A stretch of DNA of 64,000 bases, taken from NCBI GenBank assembly GCA_964401835.1, contig CAYNZP010000009.1, forward strand, positions 49,157 to 113,156, given 5' to 3'. The position numbers were made by a program, and so were the translations under genes. The notes beneath the pieces are model-generated. The model was not told the DNA's origin. It searched no databases and worked only from the letters and a program-made list of their open reading frames with translations. Positions 33,862 through 40,946 of the stretch are shown one piece after another. Each line of letters opens with the position of its first letter. Positions within the stretch are counted from its first letter, which is position 1. The DNA comes from CAYNZP01 sp964401835. Lineage in GTDB: Bacteria > Planctomycetota > Phycisphaerae > SM23-33.

Positions 33862-34710
33862 TTATGCCGGACACTCGCTATCCAGCAATTCCCGGTATGC
33901 CTGCATCAATTGTTTTGTGACGTTGCCTGGCTTTTCGTCCCCGACACCATGTCGCTCGATCCTGGCTACAGGTCGAATCCCGCTGCACGAAGAAGTAATG
34001 AACACTTCCTCAGCCGCGAGCATTTCCTTAACAGTGAGAGGCTTATCCCTGAAGCATTCTATACCCAGCTTCTGACACAATTCAATAACCGCCTCTCTTA
34101 CTATCCCGCCAAGTACCGGCGTATCGAGCGGCGGCGTGTAGACATTTCCATCGAGCACCAGGAAAACATTGCAGAAACACGCTTCACTCAGGCGTTTGTC
34201 GGCTGTGTACCAAAGCGCCTCTTCGGCGCCTTTGTTGGCGGCTTCCTGACGGGCAAGGACTCGCGGCATATAACAGCCGGTCTTAAAGCCAGCGGTGATA
34301 TCGCCAAGCGGTTGCGTGAAAGAAGATACGATTACAGTTATTCCTTCTTCGTACCACTGGCTGGGATATTCGCCAAGCGGCTCAGCTGTTATTAAAGTTG
34401 TCGGCTTATCGCCTTGAATGCTGCCGGGCGTGAGTGTGATACGGACCCGAGATTCTTTAAGCGAGTTGGCTTTGAGGACTTCGTAGGTCGCTTCGGTTAG
34501 CGACTCGGCCGTGGCGTCTGTCTTGAGCATCAGCATATCAACTGTATCCAGCAGGCGCCTGAGATGACGGTCCAGGCGAAAGACCTTGCCGTTGTGGGCA
34601 AGCATTGTCGTGAAACTGGACGCCCCATGCAAAAAACCCACGTCCGAAACACTTATCTTCGCCTCGTCAGCCGGAATTATCGAACCGTTAAGAAAAACTT
34701 TTTTAGCCAT
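33862..34710 (-). CDS. Class IV aminotransferase, probable aminodeoxychorismate lyase
   Basis: 282 residues from ATG 34710 (MAKKVFLNGSII); a longer frame to 34746 would overlap the terminase gene. PLP fold type IV: FKTGCYMPRVLARQEAANKG, LSEACFCNVFLV and the closing FITSSCSGIRPV. Members are PabC, branched-chain or D-amino-acid aminotransferases. The pabB gene lies 3 kb away, so PabC (p-aminobenzoate release) is the best guess, not proven. Starts 11 nt after the terminase stop, although their functions look unrelated. Confidence 0.75.
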   Translation of the reverse strand: MAKKVFLNGSIIPADEAKISVSDVGFLHGASSFTTMLAHNGKVFRLDRHLRRLLDTVDMLMLKTDATAESLTEATYEVLKANSLKESRVRITLTPGSIQGDKPTTLITAEPLGEYPSQWYEEGITVIVSSFTQPLGDITAGFKTGCYMPRVLARQEAANKGAEEALWYTADKRLSEACFCNVFLVLDGNVYTPPLDTPVLGGIVREAVIELCQKLGIECFRDKPLTVKEMLAAEEVFITSSCSGIRPVARIERHGVGDEKPGNVTKQLMQAYRELLDSECPA

Positions 34711-34720
34711 GAGCAGTAGT

Positions 34721-36229
34721 CTAGTACCTTGAACGCTCAATGGCAATCTTAGGTCTCATCCGATTTACAAAGAAATATCTCAGGGCGTCGATGTAATGGT
34801 CCGGGCCGTCCTTTACGGGCTTGTCCGGAGCAGTCGATGCCGCGGCAGTGCCCGGCGGAGGATAGTGATAGCTGTTGAACGCCTCGACAAGCTCTGCGCA
34901 ACGCGGATGAATGTTCAGCGTTGATTGGCCCGCTGCCGGGGCCAGAGCTGCGCGTATCAGTTCCAGTCCCTCGGATATAGTGCTGGTGCGCCATGCACAT
35001 GGAATGCCCTGGGCTGCGAGAAGTTCCGTACAAGCCGCACCGCTGGTTGACTCTTTCTGCCTCCCGGCCGGGTCGACATATGACATAACAACCGCGCCAG
35101 GGTCGCGCTGCTTTATATTGGCTGCGTGCTGGATCAGCGGCAGCTGCGTCTGCGAATATTCGTCAATCACATGTACTCGCCCTGCGGGCGTAACCTGTAT
35201 CCACAGACAAACCAGCGGGCTTCGATAGCCAAAGTCCATCGCACGATACAGCGGCCAATCGCTGCAATATTCGACCTCGCTGACATGTCCGACAGGATCG
35301 AACTCGCTGAAGACCAGCCATTCCCGCTGCGGACCTTTGCAGAGCATTTCCGCCTCCCATGCGGCGCGGCTGGAGCGGGCCTTAATCGCTATCGCGTCGT
35401 CGATTTTGAAAAAGCCGGCCCCCTCGCGTGCAATTCCGCGACAATCATCGGCCAGCAGACAATCCTCGCAGCGGCGAGATTCGTCGCATCGCTCGATTAC
35501 TTCCCAAAGACACCAGCTTATGAGTTTATACCCCTCCGCTGAACTTTCGCTGCCTGTTCGCGACTCATCGACAAGCTTCTGCATAAGCCCGCCGCTACGA
35601 TGGAGCGTCGAGAGCACCTCTATCGAACCACGGGCCAGCCGTTGGGACTGAGTTGCGAATTGCACAGCCCGCCAGACTTCCGCATCGAATAAGTCCACCT
35701 CATCACAGCGAATCTTCTGGACGTGCTGGCCGCGAACCGCGCGTTGGGATTGTGCAAGCATGCGAATCTCGGAACCGCCAACAAGCCGCACCCTCTGTCG
35801 CGTGGGCGGCTCGTCCAACAGCAACGGCTGAGTCTCAAGGATGTCACGAATGTAATCAGCCAGCCGGTCGGACTGATCGAAACTCCCTCCTAAAACCCTA
35901 ATCTGTGAAGGATACCGGAAAACCGCATCGAGTATCGTCGCCACAGCCGCCAGCATCGTCTTTCCACCGCCACGATTCGCCCAGACCAACAGATCCTGCT
36001 GGCCGAAGAAGCTTGCGCAGAGATAATCCATTGGGCTGAAATGGTGCGGGCAAATTCTCTTGTCGGGGATTTCAATTCCCAGCCAGTGCCGCAGAAAAAC
36101 TTTCAGCTCATCGATATTTTGCGGCGGCTGAATCTCAACCTTTCCACGTTTGACCTCTGCCTGCATCTCGTGAAGTTTGCGAAGTTTCATTATCCCCAAC
36201 GGCTTTTGCTCCCTGATAAAATCCGACAT
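34721..36229 (-). CDS. Phage-type terminase large subunit (TerL) with a four-Cys insertion
   Basis: 502 residues; GGGAG 7 nt before the ATG. ATPase: Walker A RGGGKT (86-91), Walker B IRCDEV (D176, E177). RNase H-like nuclease: D332 in AMDFGYRSPL, D386 in SYVDPAG, D481 in DHYIDALRY. So all the packaging-motor motifs are there. Between the domains are C248-x5-C254-x2-C257-x5-C263, a likely zinc or iron-sulfur site. No portal, capsid, protease or tail gene is near. Upstream by 24 nt is the ABC-GNAT gene, likely the same transcript. It may be a domesticated DNA-cutting motor. Confidence 0.88.
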   Translation of the reverse strand: MSDFIREQKPLGIMKLRKLHEMQAEVKRGKVEIQPPQNIDELKVFLRHWLGIEIPDKRICPHHFSPMDYLCASFFGQQDLLVWANRGGGKTMLAAVATILDAVFRYPSQIRVLGGSFDQSDRLADYIRDILETQPLLLDEPPTRQRVRLVGGSEIRMLAQSQRAVRGQHVQKIRCDEVDLFDAEVWRAVQFATQSQRLARGSIEVLSTLHRSGGLMQKLVDESRTGSESSAEGYKLISWCLWEVIERCDESRRCEDCLLADDCRGIAREGAGFFKIDDAIAIKARSSRAAWEAEMLCKGPQREWLVFSEFDPVGHVSEVEYCSDWPLYRAMDFGYRSPLVCLWIQVTPAGRVHVIDEYSQTQLPLIQHAANIKQRDPGAVVMSYVDPAGRQKESTSGAACTELLAAQGIPCAWRTSTISEGLELIRAALAPAAGQSTLNIHPRCAELVEAFNSYHYPPPGTAAASTAPDKPVKDGPDHYIDALRYFFVNRMRPKIAIERSRY

Positions 36230-36253
36230 GGTTTTCTCCCGAAGTTTGAATTG

Positions 36254-37513
36254 TTACGTGTTTTTGCCCCACTCGAGCAGCTTTGCAAGGTAATAGAAGT
36301 AATAGCCCCTTTGGCCTTTGAACCGGCCGTGACAAACCAACCCGCCTTTTTCAAAAAATGGATGCACCCCGCCCATTGCCGCCAACGCCTCGACCATCGG
36401 AGTTTGAGCGCTCGACAGCGCGTGTTTGACAAGTCTCACGGCCAGCCCGCAGCCGCGATATATTGGATGCACTACGACGCGAGAGATAGCTTCGATTTCG
36501 TCGTTCAGATAGCCCATAGCCTCACGGCGGTCGGGCTGAGTGTATCTTCCCGTCAAAGCCATGTTTCTCGCGCGGCAATTTATCAATGGTGGAGAAATCA
36601 CCAGCGCAGCTGCAATGTCCGGTCCGCCTTTGGCGATAACCGATTTTGGCCGGCGAATCACATAGACCAGCTTATGAGTCGCAGGCGGGCCAGCGACATA
36701 GTGAAAATTTTCAAGTGAGCGGTAATCTTGTATGGTACCCCGCGAAATTTTCCACCGGTTGGGATTAATGGATGCGATACCCCCGGGACTCCCTTTTACT
36801 AACACAGCCGGCTTGCCTAGGGGCCTTATGATAGTCTTGTCAGGTTTGAGTGCCCTGACCAACTCGCCGCGAGGCATAGCCAACACCAAAGCGATATCGA
36901 AATCTCTGGCGATCTTTCTCAGCTGCCTGCATAGGACAAGGGCCGTCTCGGTATCAAGGATTGCCGCGAACTCATCCGCAATGACAAGCCGCTCTCTTCC
37001 GGATCTTTTCGCTTCATAAATTGCCCTCGCCAGCCCAAGGCGATAGAGCTGGCCACCAGAAAGCCTCCTTGCAGGTGTAATCAACGTCGCAGCTTCAGCC
37101 AGGCCGCATCTGGATAACACTTCGAGCCTTTCATCAAGTGAGCCCCCCTGCATAACGCTGACAGCGGGCTTCCTCGAACTGCTCAATTTTTGCACATCCA
37201 GGCAGATAGCACCGCGCACACTTTTGCGTATCTGGCGTAATAGCACACTCTTACCGGCACCTGACGGCCCAACAACCGCGACAATCTCCCTGGGAGAAAT
37301 TTCAAATTCAAGGTTTTCATAAAGAATTTCACTGCACCCTTCGGAAAGGCCAAACAGTTGGCCCAATCGGCGAGTTTCACTATTGGAAGGTGCGGGTCTT
37401 TTTATTTCTGCATTGACACAAAACGACCATTTCGCGTTAGAATCCTTTTCGGTATTTTTTTGCAACTTTTTTTGCGAATTCCTTTGGGATTTTTTTGGCA
37501 AATTCTCTGGCAC
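36254..37513 (-). CDS. ABC-ATPase fused to a GNAT acetyltransferase domain (COG2401-like)
   Basis: About 419 residues from GTG 37513, which has AGGAG 7 nt upstream; the frame is open to 37555. A soluble ABC domain: Walker A GPSGAGKS (82-89), signature LSGGQ (151-155), Walker B VIADEF (D180, E181). The H-loop His is not seen (LAMPRGEL where THR-like residues are expected). After about 250 comes a GNAT domain with RVVVHPIYRGCGLAVRLVKH as acetyl-CoA loop. No membrane segments, so not a transporter. Biological role of this fusion family is unknown to me. Directly upstream of TerL and 4 nt from the divergent ASCH gene. Confidence 0.85.
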   Translation of the reverse strand: MPENLPKKSQRNSQKKLQKNTEKDSNAKWSFCVNAEIKRPAPSNSETRRLGQLFGLSEGCSEILYENLEFEISPREIVAVVGPSGAGKSVLLRQIRKSVRGAICLDVQKLSSSRKPAVSVMQGGSLDERLEVLSRCGLAEAATLITPARRLSGGQLYRLGLARAIYEAKRSGRERLVIADEFAAILDTETALVLCRQLRKIARDFDIALVLAMPRGELVRALKPDKTIIRPLGKPAVLVKGSPGGIASINPNRWKISRGTIQDYRSLENFHYVAGPPATHKLVYVIRRPKSVIAKGGPDIAAALVISPPLINCRARNMALTGRYTQPDRREAMGYLNDEIEAISRVVVHPIYRGCGLAVRLVKHALSSAQTPMVEALAAMGGVHPFFEKGGLVCHGRFKGQRGYYFYYLAKLLEWGKNT

Positions 37514-37517
37514 AATT

Positions 37518-37817
37518 ATGCTCCTGATGAAGAAAATATTTTTTGATGCCATCAAGCAAGGCCGAAAAACTACGACTCTGCGTTTCTGGCGATATCAGCG
37601 GGTCAAACCCGGAAGTATCCATACCATCGTCGGACTCGGGCGCGTGAAAATCGTCGATGTAGTCTGCCTCAGCTACGATTCGCTAACCGAACGCGACGCA
37701 AAGGATGATGGCTTCGCCACCCTTGCCGAACTGAAAAAAGCTCTTGCTGACATGTATCCCCCTGAAAAACAAAAGGAACGAAAACTCTTCAAAATTCATT
37801 TTGCTCTACTTCCCTGA
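37518..37817 (+). CDS. ASCH-domain protein
   Basis: 99 residues from ATG 37518 (or ATG 37527); the longer frame from 37383 is antisense to the ABC-GNAT gene. MKKIFFDAIKQGRKTTTLRF and KPGSIHTIVGLGRVKIVDVV match the ASCH fold, a PUA-like beta-barrel that usually binds RNA or modified nucleotides. Its start lies 4 nt from the divergent ABC-GNAT start and its end overlaps the tandem-HTH gene by 29 nt, an unusually tight, phage-like packing. Confidence 0.78.
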   Translation: MLLMKKIFFDAIKQGRKTTTLRFWRYQRVKPGSIHTIVGLGRVKIVDVVCLSYDSLTERDAKDDGFATLAELKKALADMYPPEKQKERKLFKIHFALLP

Positions 37818-38241
37818 GCTTTCGCGCTTTGGAAAGATATCGAATTGTTTCTATCCGTGCCGATAGCATGTCCAGTTTTCGTCGAACAGCGTGACAGCTT
37901 ATGCCCAACTTTTTTGCCAGCTTGCGTTGTGATAGACATTCACAAAAGGCCATCCTTGCCAAGCCGGCATCTTCCTTCGGCAAATACGGAATCGCCCTTG
38001 CCGCATTGAGAAATTTTCTACTGGTAAGGTGCCCGCTTAGACGGTGAACCCTTCTTCGTACGACGCGAGGTGTCGTTTTCATCATCCTCGCAGCCGATTG
38101 CGTGGATTGGCCCCTTATCAATATCGCGTCGATTAAGTCTCTATCCTCCGGACTGCATAGCTCAGCCCGGCCCATCAAAACAGCATCACTTCTCGGAATC
38201 TTCCGTGCACGACAAATACTTTCCCTTAAGGAATATGGCAT
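37789..38241 (-). CDS. Protein with two tandem HTH repeats
   Basis: 150 residues built as a duplication: repeat 1 (about 28-88) has STQSAARMMKTTPRVVRRRV and repeat 2 (about 88-143) has LAKKLGISCHAVRRKLDML, each followed by a matching basic helix (SRKFLNAAR and TIRYLSKAR). These look like sigma-region-4-type DNA-binding HTHs. Candidate roles are a terminase small subunit, which also uses HTHs to find DNA, or a regulator; neither is proven. Upstream of the ABC-GNAT and TerL genes on the same strand. Confidence 0.68.
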   Translation of the reverse strand: MPYSLRESICRARKIPRSDAVLMGRAELCSPEDRDLIDAILIRGQSTQSAARMMKTTPRVVRRRVHRLSGHLTSRKFLNAARAIPYLPKEDAGLARMAFCECLSQRKLAKKLGISCHAVRRKLDMLSARIETIRYLSKARKLREVEQNEF

Positions 38242-38300
38242 GACTCAACTCCCATAATGCTTCGCTCCGAAGAGCTCCCCAAAAAAATCTTCCCAGCCCC

Positions 38301-38403
38301 TTTTCAAGATAGGCTACTATTGGTATAATATGTTAGTTAGTTAATATATTATTTCAAGATATATTTCAGTAAATTTACCTTTTTTATAATATTTTCCTAT
38401 AAT
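38301..38403 (+). promoter_or_regulatory. AT-rich control region of the XRE-S24 repressor gene
   Basis: Two promoter-like pairs are seen: TTTTCA (38301-38306)-17-TATAAT (38324-38329, preceded by TGG as an extended -10), and TTACCT (38375-38380)-17-TATAAT (38398-38403). Between them lie direct TTAG repeats (38333-38340) and AATATATT. The strand opposite serves the tandem-HTH gene, so operators for the repressor are expected here. Confidence 0.45.
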
Positions 38404-38478
38404 TAGTTTTGTAAAGGACTTAGGAATGAATAAAATGATCCGCGTCTTTAAATCACTCGAACGGGCGGGAGAAATAAC

Positions 38479-39267
38479 ATGAGTCTTGGGGAAATAATCC
38501 GTACGAAAAGGGAAAAGCTCAGCCTGACACAGGACCAGGTAGCCGATCAGGCGGGGATTTCCAAACCGTATCTTTCCAATATCGAAACAGGCCGGGCCAA
38601 GAACCCCCCCACCGACGGTATCCTTTCTTCACTTGAATCCATTCTTGGTTTTGGCCAAGGCGAGTTGTTGCATATAGCTCACCTTGCCCGGACACCGCTG
38701 GATGTAAGGGAATCGCACGAATCCCTCGAAGCCCAGGTACAAAAACTTCGCGGCGTTCTAAAGGAACTTTTTGCCAAAGCGCCAAAAAAAGAAAACGGCG
38801 GAATAGACCTTGACTCCATCGCGTCTGAGCTTCAGGAAAAGAAAGAAATACAAAAGCTTTCTCCCGGCTCGATTGTCCCGGTAATCAACAGGGTCTCTGC
38901 CGGTTACCCACAAATTTTTACTGACCTGGACTATCCGCCAAGCGTGGCTGACGAATATGTCAGATGCCCGGACCTTCACGACAACCAGGCATTCGCTGCC
39001 CGCGTCGTCGGGGATTCCATGGAGCCGAACTATCGTGAAGGAGATATCGTCGTATTCTCGCCCAACACCGAACCACGAAATACAGACGACTGCTTCGTAC
39101 GGTTTGCCTCTGACGGAACGACCTTCAAACGGTTCTACCTGGACAGTGATGACCAAATTCGACTTCAGCCGCTTAATAACAAATATCCAGCTCAGACTTA
39201 CAAGCGGGAGGACATAACCGGACTCTGGCCGGCTGTGTATAAAATCGAACGCTTGCGGGATACCTAG
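38479..39267 (+). CDS. XRE-S24 (LexA/CI-like) self-cleaving-type repressor
   Basis: 262 residues; GGGAG 8 nt upstream. N-terminal XRE HTH (4-60: LSLTQDQVADQAGISKPYLS), a helical linker, then an S24 peptidase domain with nucleophile S180 in GDSMEP, general base K217 in FKRF, and a candidate Ala141-Gly142 cleavage site in RVSAGYP. Such proteins are RecA*-sensitive phage or SOS repressors. The complete dyad suggests it can still respond to DNA damage. It faces the TerL module and is convergent with nikR, overlapping by 4 nt. Confidence 0.9.
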   Translation: MSLGEIIRTKREKLSLTQDQVADQAGISKPYLSNIETGRAKNPPTDGILSSLESILGFGQGELLHIAHLARTPLDVRESHESLEAQVQKLRGVLKELFAKAPKKENGGIDLDSIASELQEKKEIQKLSPGSIVPVINRVSAGYPQIFTDLDYPPSVADEYVRCPDLHDNQAFAARVVGDSMEPNYREGDIVVFSPNTEPRNTDDCFVRFASDGTTFKRFYLDSDDQIRLQPLNNKYPAQTYKREDITGLWPAVYKIERLRDT

Positions 39268-39674
39268 AGGCTTGTGGCCAGTAGCGACAACTTGCCGGAA
39301 ATGACTCCCTTTGTGGATGAAATGGAATCCGCCATCTTTCGTAGCTGGCCCGCCTTGCCCTGTAGCAAAATCGTCTCCATGCACATGTGCTGGTCAAGAT
39401 GAACGTGCTGACTGCAGATTACGGCATCGTGATGACCGTGTTGTAGGTGTGTCAGCTCCTGCGAAAGTCTCCTTGCCTCATGATCGAATATTATGCTCAG
39501 AGACGCCACTACTTCTGCGTCTGGATCGGCCCATTGGTCTTCAACGAGGGCATTTCGGATAAGATCGCGAACGGCCTCGCTTCGATTCGCGTAATTATGC
39601 CTGTCCGACCAGGAATCAAACCGCTTTAATAAATCCGCTTCAATGGCAAGAGCTGTCCGTGTCAATTTGCTCAT
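39264..39674 (-). CDS. nikR: Nickel-responsive regulator NikR
   Basis: 136 residues; AAAGGA 7 nt upstream. N-terminal ribbon-helix-helix (LTRTALAIEADLLKRFD) and C-terminal ACT-like domain with the nickel ligands H79, H90, H92 and C98, whose spacing (11, 2, 6) equals E. coli H76, H87, H89, C95. It represses nickel uptake when nickel is plentiful. No nik transporter is in the window. Expected NikR operators were not identified. Confidence 0.95.
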   Translation of the reverse strand: MSKLTRTALAIEADLLKRFDSWSDRHNYANRSEAVRDLIRNALVEDQWADPDAEVVASLSIIFDHEARRLSQELTHLQHGHHDAVICSQHVHLDQHMCMETILLQGKAGQLRKMADSISSTKGVISGKLSLLATSL

Positions 39675-39794
39675 TTTAATTCCTTTCAGCCTTTAGAATA
39701 TTGGAAACATAACTGATTTTGTTTCGCCCTTCAAAAGATTGTGTGTAACTTTACACTCTTGCTCATTTTGGCCACTACGTTTATCATTCCAGCC

Positions 39795-40862
39795 ATGCCA
39801 AAAGTTCTGCACATAATCGACAAAGAGACACCGGCTGACATGCTGAACCAGCTTTCGGTTTTGGCTGGAGATAAAGACACTATTTTGTCCATCGGGCCGT
39901 CGCCTGACCTTGCCGTGTCTGAAAAGAGATTCGTCAGGATTCACCGCCTGCTTGGTATTTCCGCCCTTAGTGGATTAAAGATAAGCAAGATACTTAGCGG
40001 TCAAAATGTGGACATTGTCCATGTCTGGTCAGCAAGTTCGCTAACGCCAGCCATTATCTCTGCAAAAGAATGCGACGCAAAAGTAGTTCTCTCCCTTGCG
40101 TATTTAGGCAGTAACGCCGAAATCTCCAAGCTAATTTCGACGATTGGAGATAATGAATTGACGGTTTCCGTTGCGACACAGTCCGCTGTAGAAAAACTCA
40201 TCGAAGCTGGTGCAGAGGCACGGGCCATTCACCTACTTTCTCCGAGCGCAGAGCCTATTGCTGATTTTGACAGACGCCGCAAAACTACTCGCAAATCTCT
40301 TGGACTTGATGATGGAGATGTTCTGATAACCGCGCCATCGCCAATGGTCCGCTACGCTGGGCACAAGTATGTCTCCTGGGCCCACGCAATTGTCCGCCAG
40401 ATAATTCCCAATATCAGGTTATGTTTTCCGGGCTCCGGGCCGAATGAGTCGCATGTCCGGTTCTTCGCTCATACGACAGGGTTTGACGATGAAGTTTTTT
40501 TCACCGAAGACAAATTCTCCCGGGCAGACATATTGGCCGCTACTGACATAGCTGCACTGTGTCATGAACAGGATTGCGGCATAGAAAACCTTGCCCAGGC
40601 CATGGCTGCGGGGTTGCCGATAGTAGCTGCCAACACGCCTGATATCGCGGAAATTCTTACCGATCAGGCCGGGCTTCTTACGCCACCCAGCGACCCCAGA
40701 GCGGTCTCTGCGGCCGTATTAAAATTGGCAGAAGATGCCCCCTTGGCACGCAAATTCGGCCAATCGGCCCGCCAGCGAGCCGGGGAACTTTTCGACCCGG
40801 CAGTAGCGAAACGGCAGATTGAAAAAATTTACTCCGAAATTAGTCCAACAAGGGTAGCTTGA
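39795..40862 (+). CDS. Glycosyltransferase family 4
   Basis: About 355 residues from ATG 39795, where the GT-B N-terminal domain (MPKVLHIIDKETPADML) begins; the frame opens at GTG 39741 and neither start has a good Shine-Dalgarno. The C-terminal domain shows APSPMVRYAGHKYV, FPGSGPNESHV and the acidic E-x7-E loop in DCGIENLAQAMAAGLPIVAA. Acceptor unknown. It opens a run of plus-strand envelope genes (LPS-kinase-like, GT9, DUF2062) and so probably builds a cell-surface glycolipid. Confidence 0.82.
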   Translation: MPKVLHIIDKETPADMLNQLSVLAGDKDTILSIGPSPDLAVSEKRFVRIHRLLGISALSGLKISKILSGQNVDIVHVWSASSLTPAIISAKECDAKVVLSLAYLGSNAEISKLISTIGDNELTVSVATQSAVEKLIEAGAEARAIHLLSPSAEPIADFDRRRKTTRKSLGLDDGDVLITAPSPMVRYAGHKYVSWAHAIVRQIIPNIRLCFPGSGPNESHVRFFAHTTGFDDEVFFTEDKFSRADILAATDIAALCHEQDCGIENLAQAMAAGLPIVAANTPDIAEILTDQAGLLTPPSDPRAVSAAVLKLAEDAPLARKFGQSARQRAGELFDPAVAKRQIEKIYSEISPTRVA

Positions 40863-40946
40863 TACCCTCGATAGCTTCCAGCTATAATGACCCTCTTATA
40901 AAAATATTTTCCATTAACCTGAGATAAAGAAACCGTACGGGATGCT

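Noticed and set aside
37508..37522. Sigma54 promoter (TGGCAC-like) near the ABC-GNAT/ASCH start
   Set aside because: Spacing between GG and GC is one base short and the TTGC box is not matched.
34721..39267. Complete prophage
   Set aside because: Only a terminase and regulators are present; no portal, capsid, protease, tail, integrase or lysis gene, and no flanking att repeat was seen.
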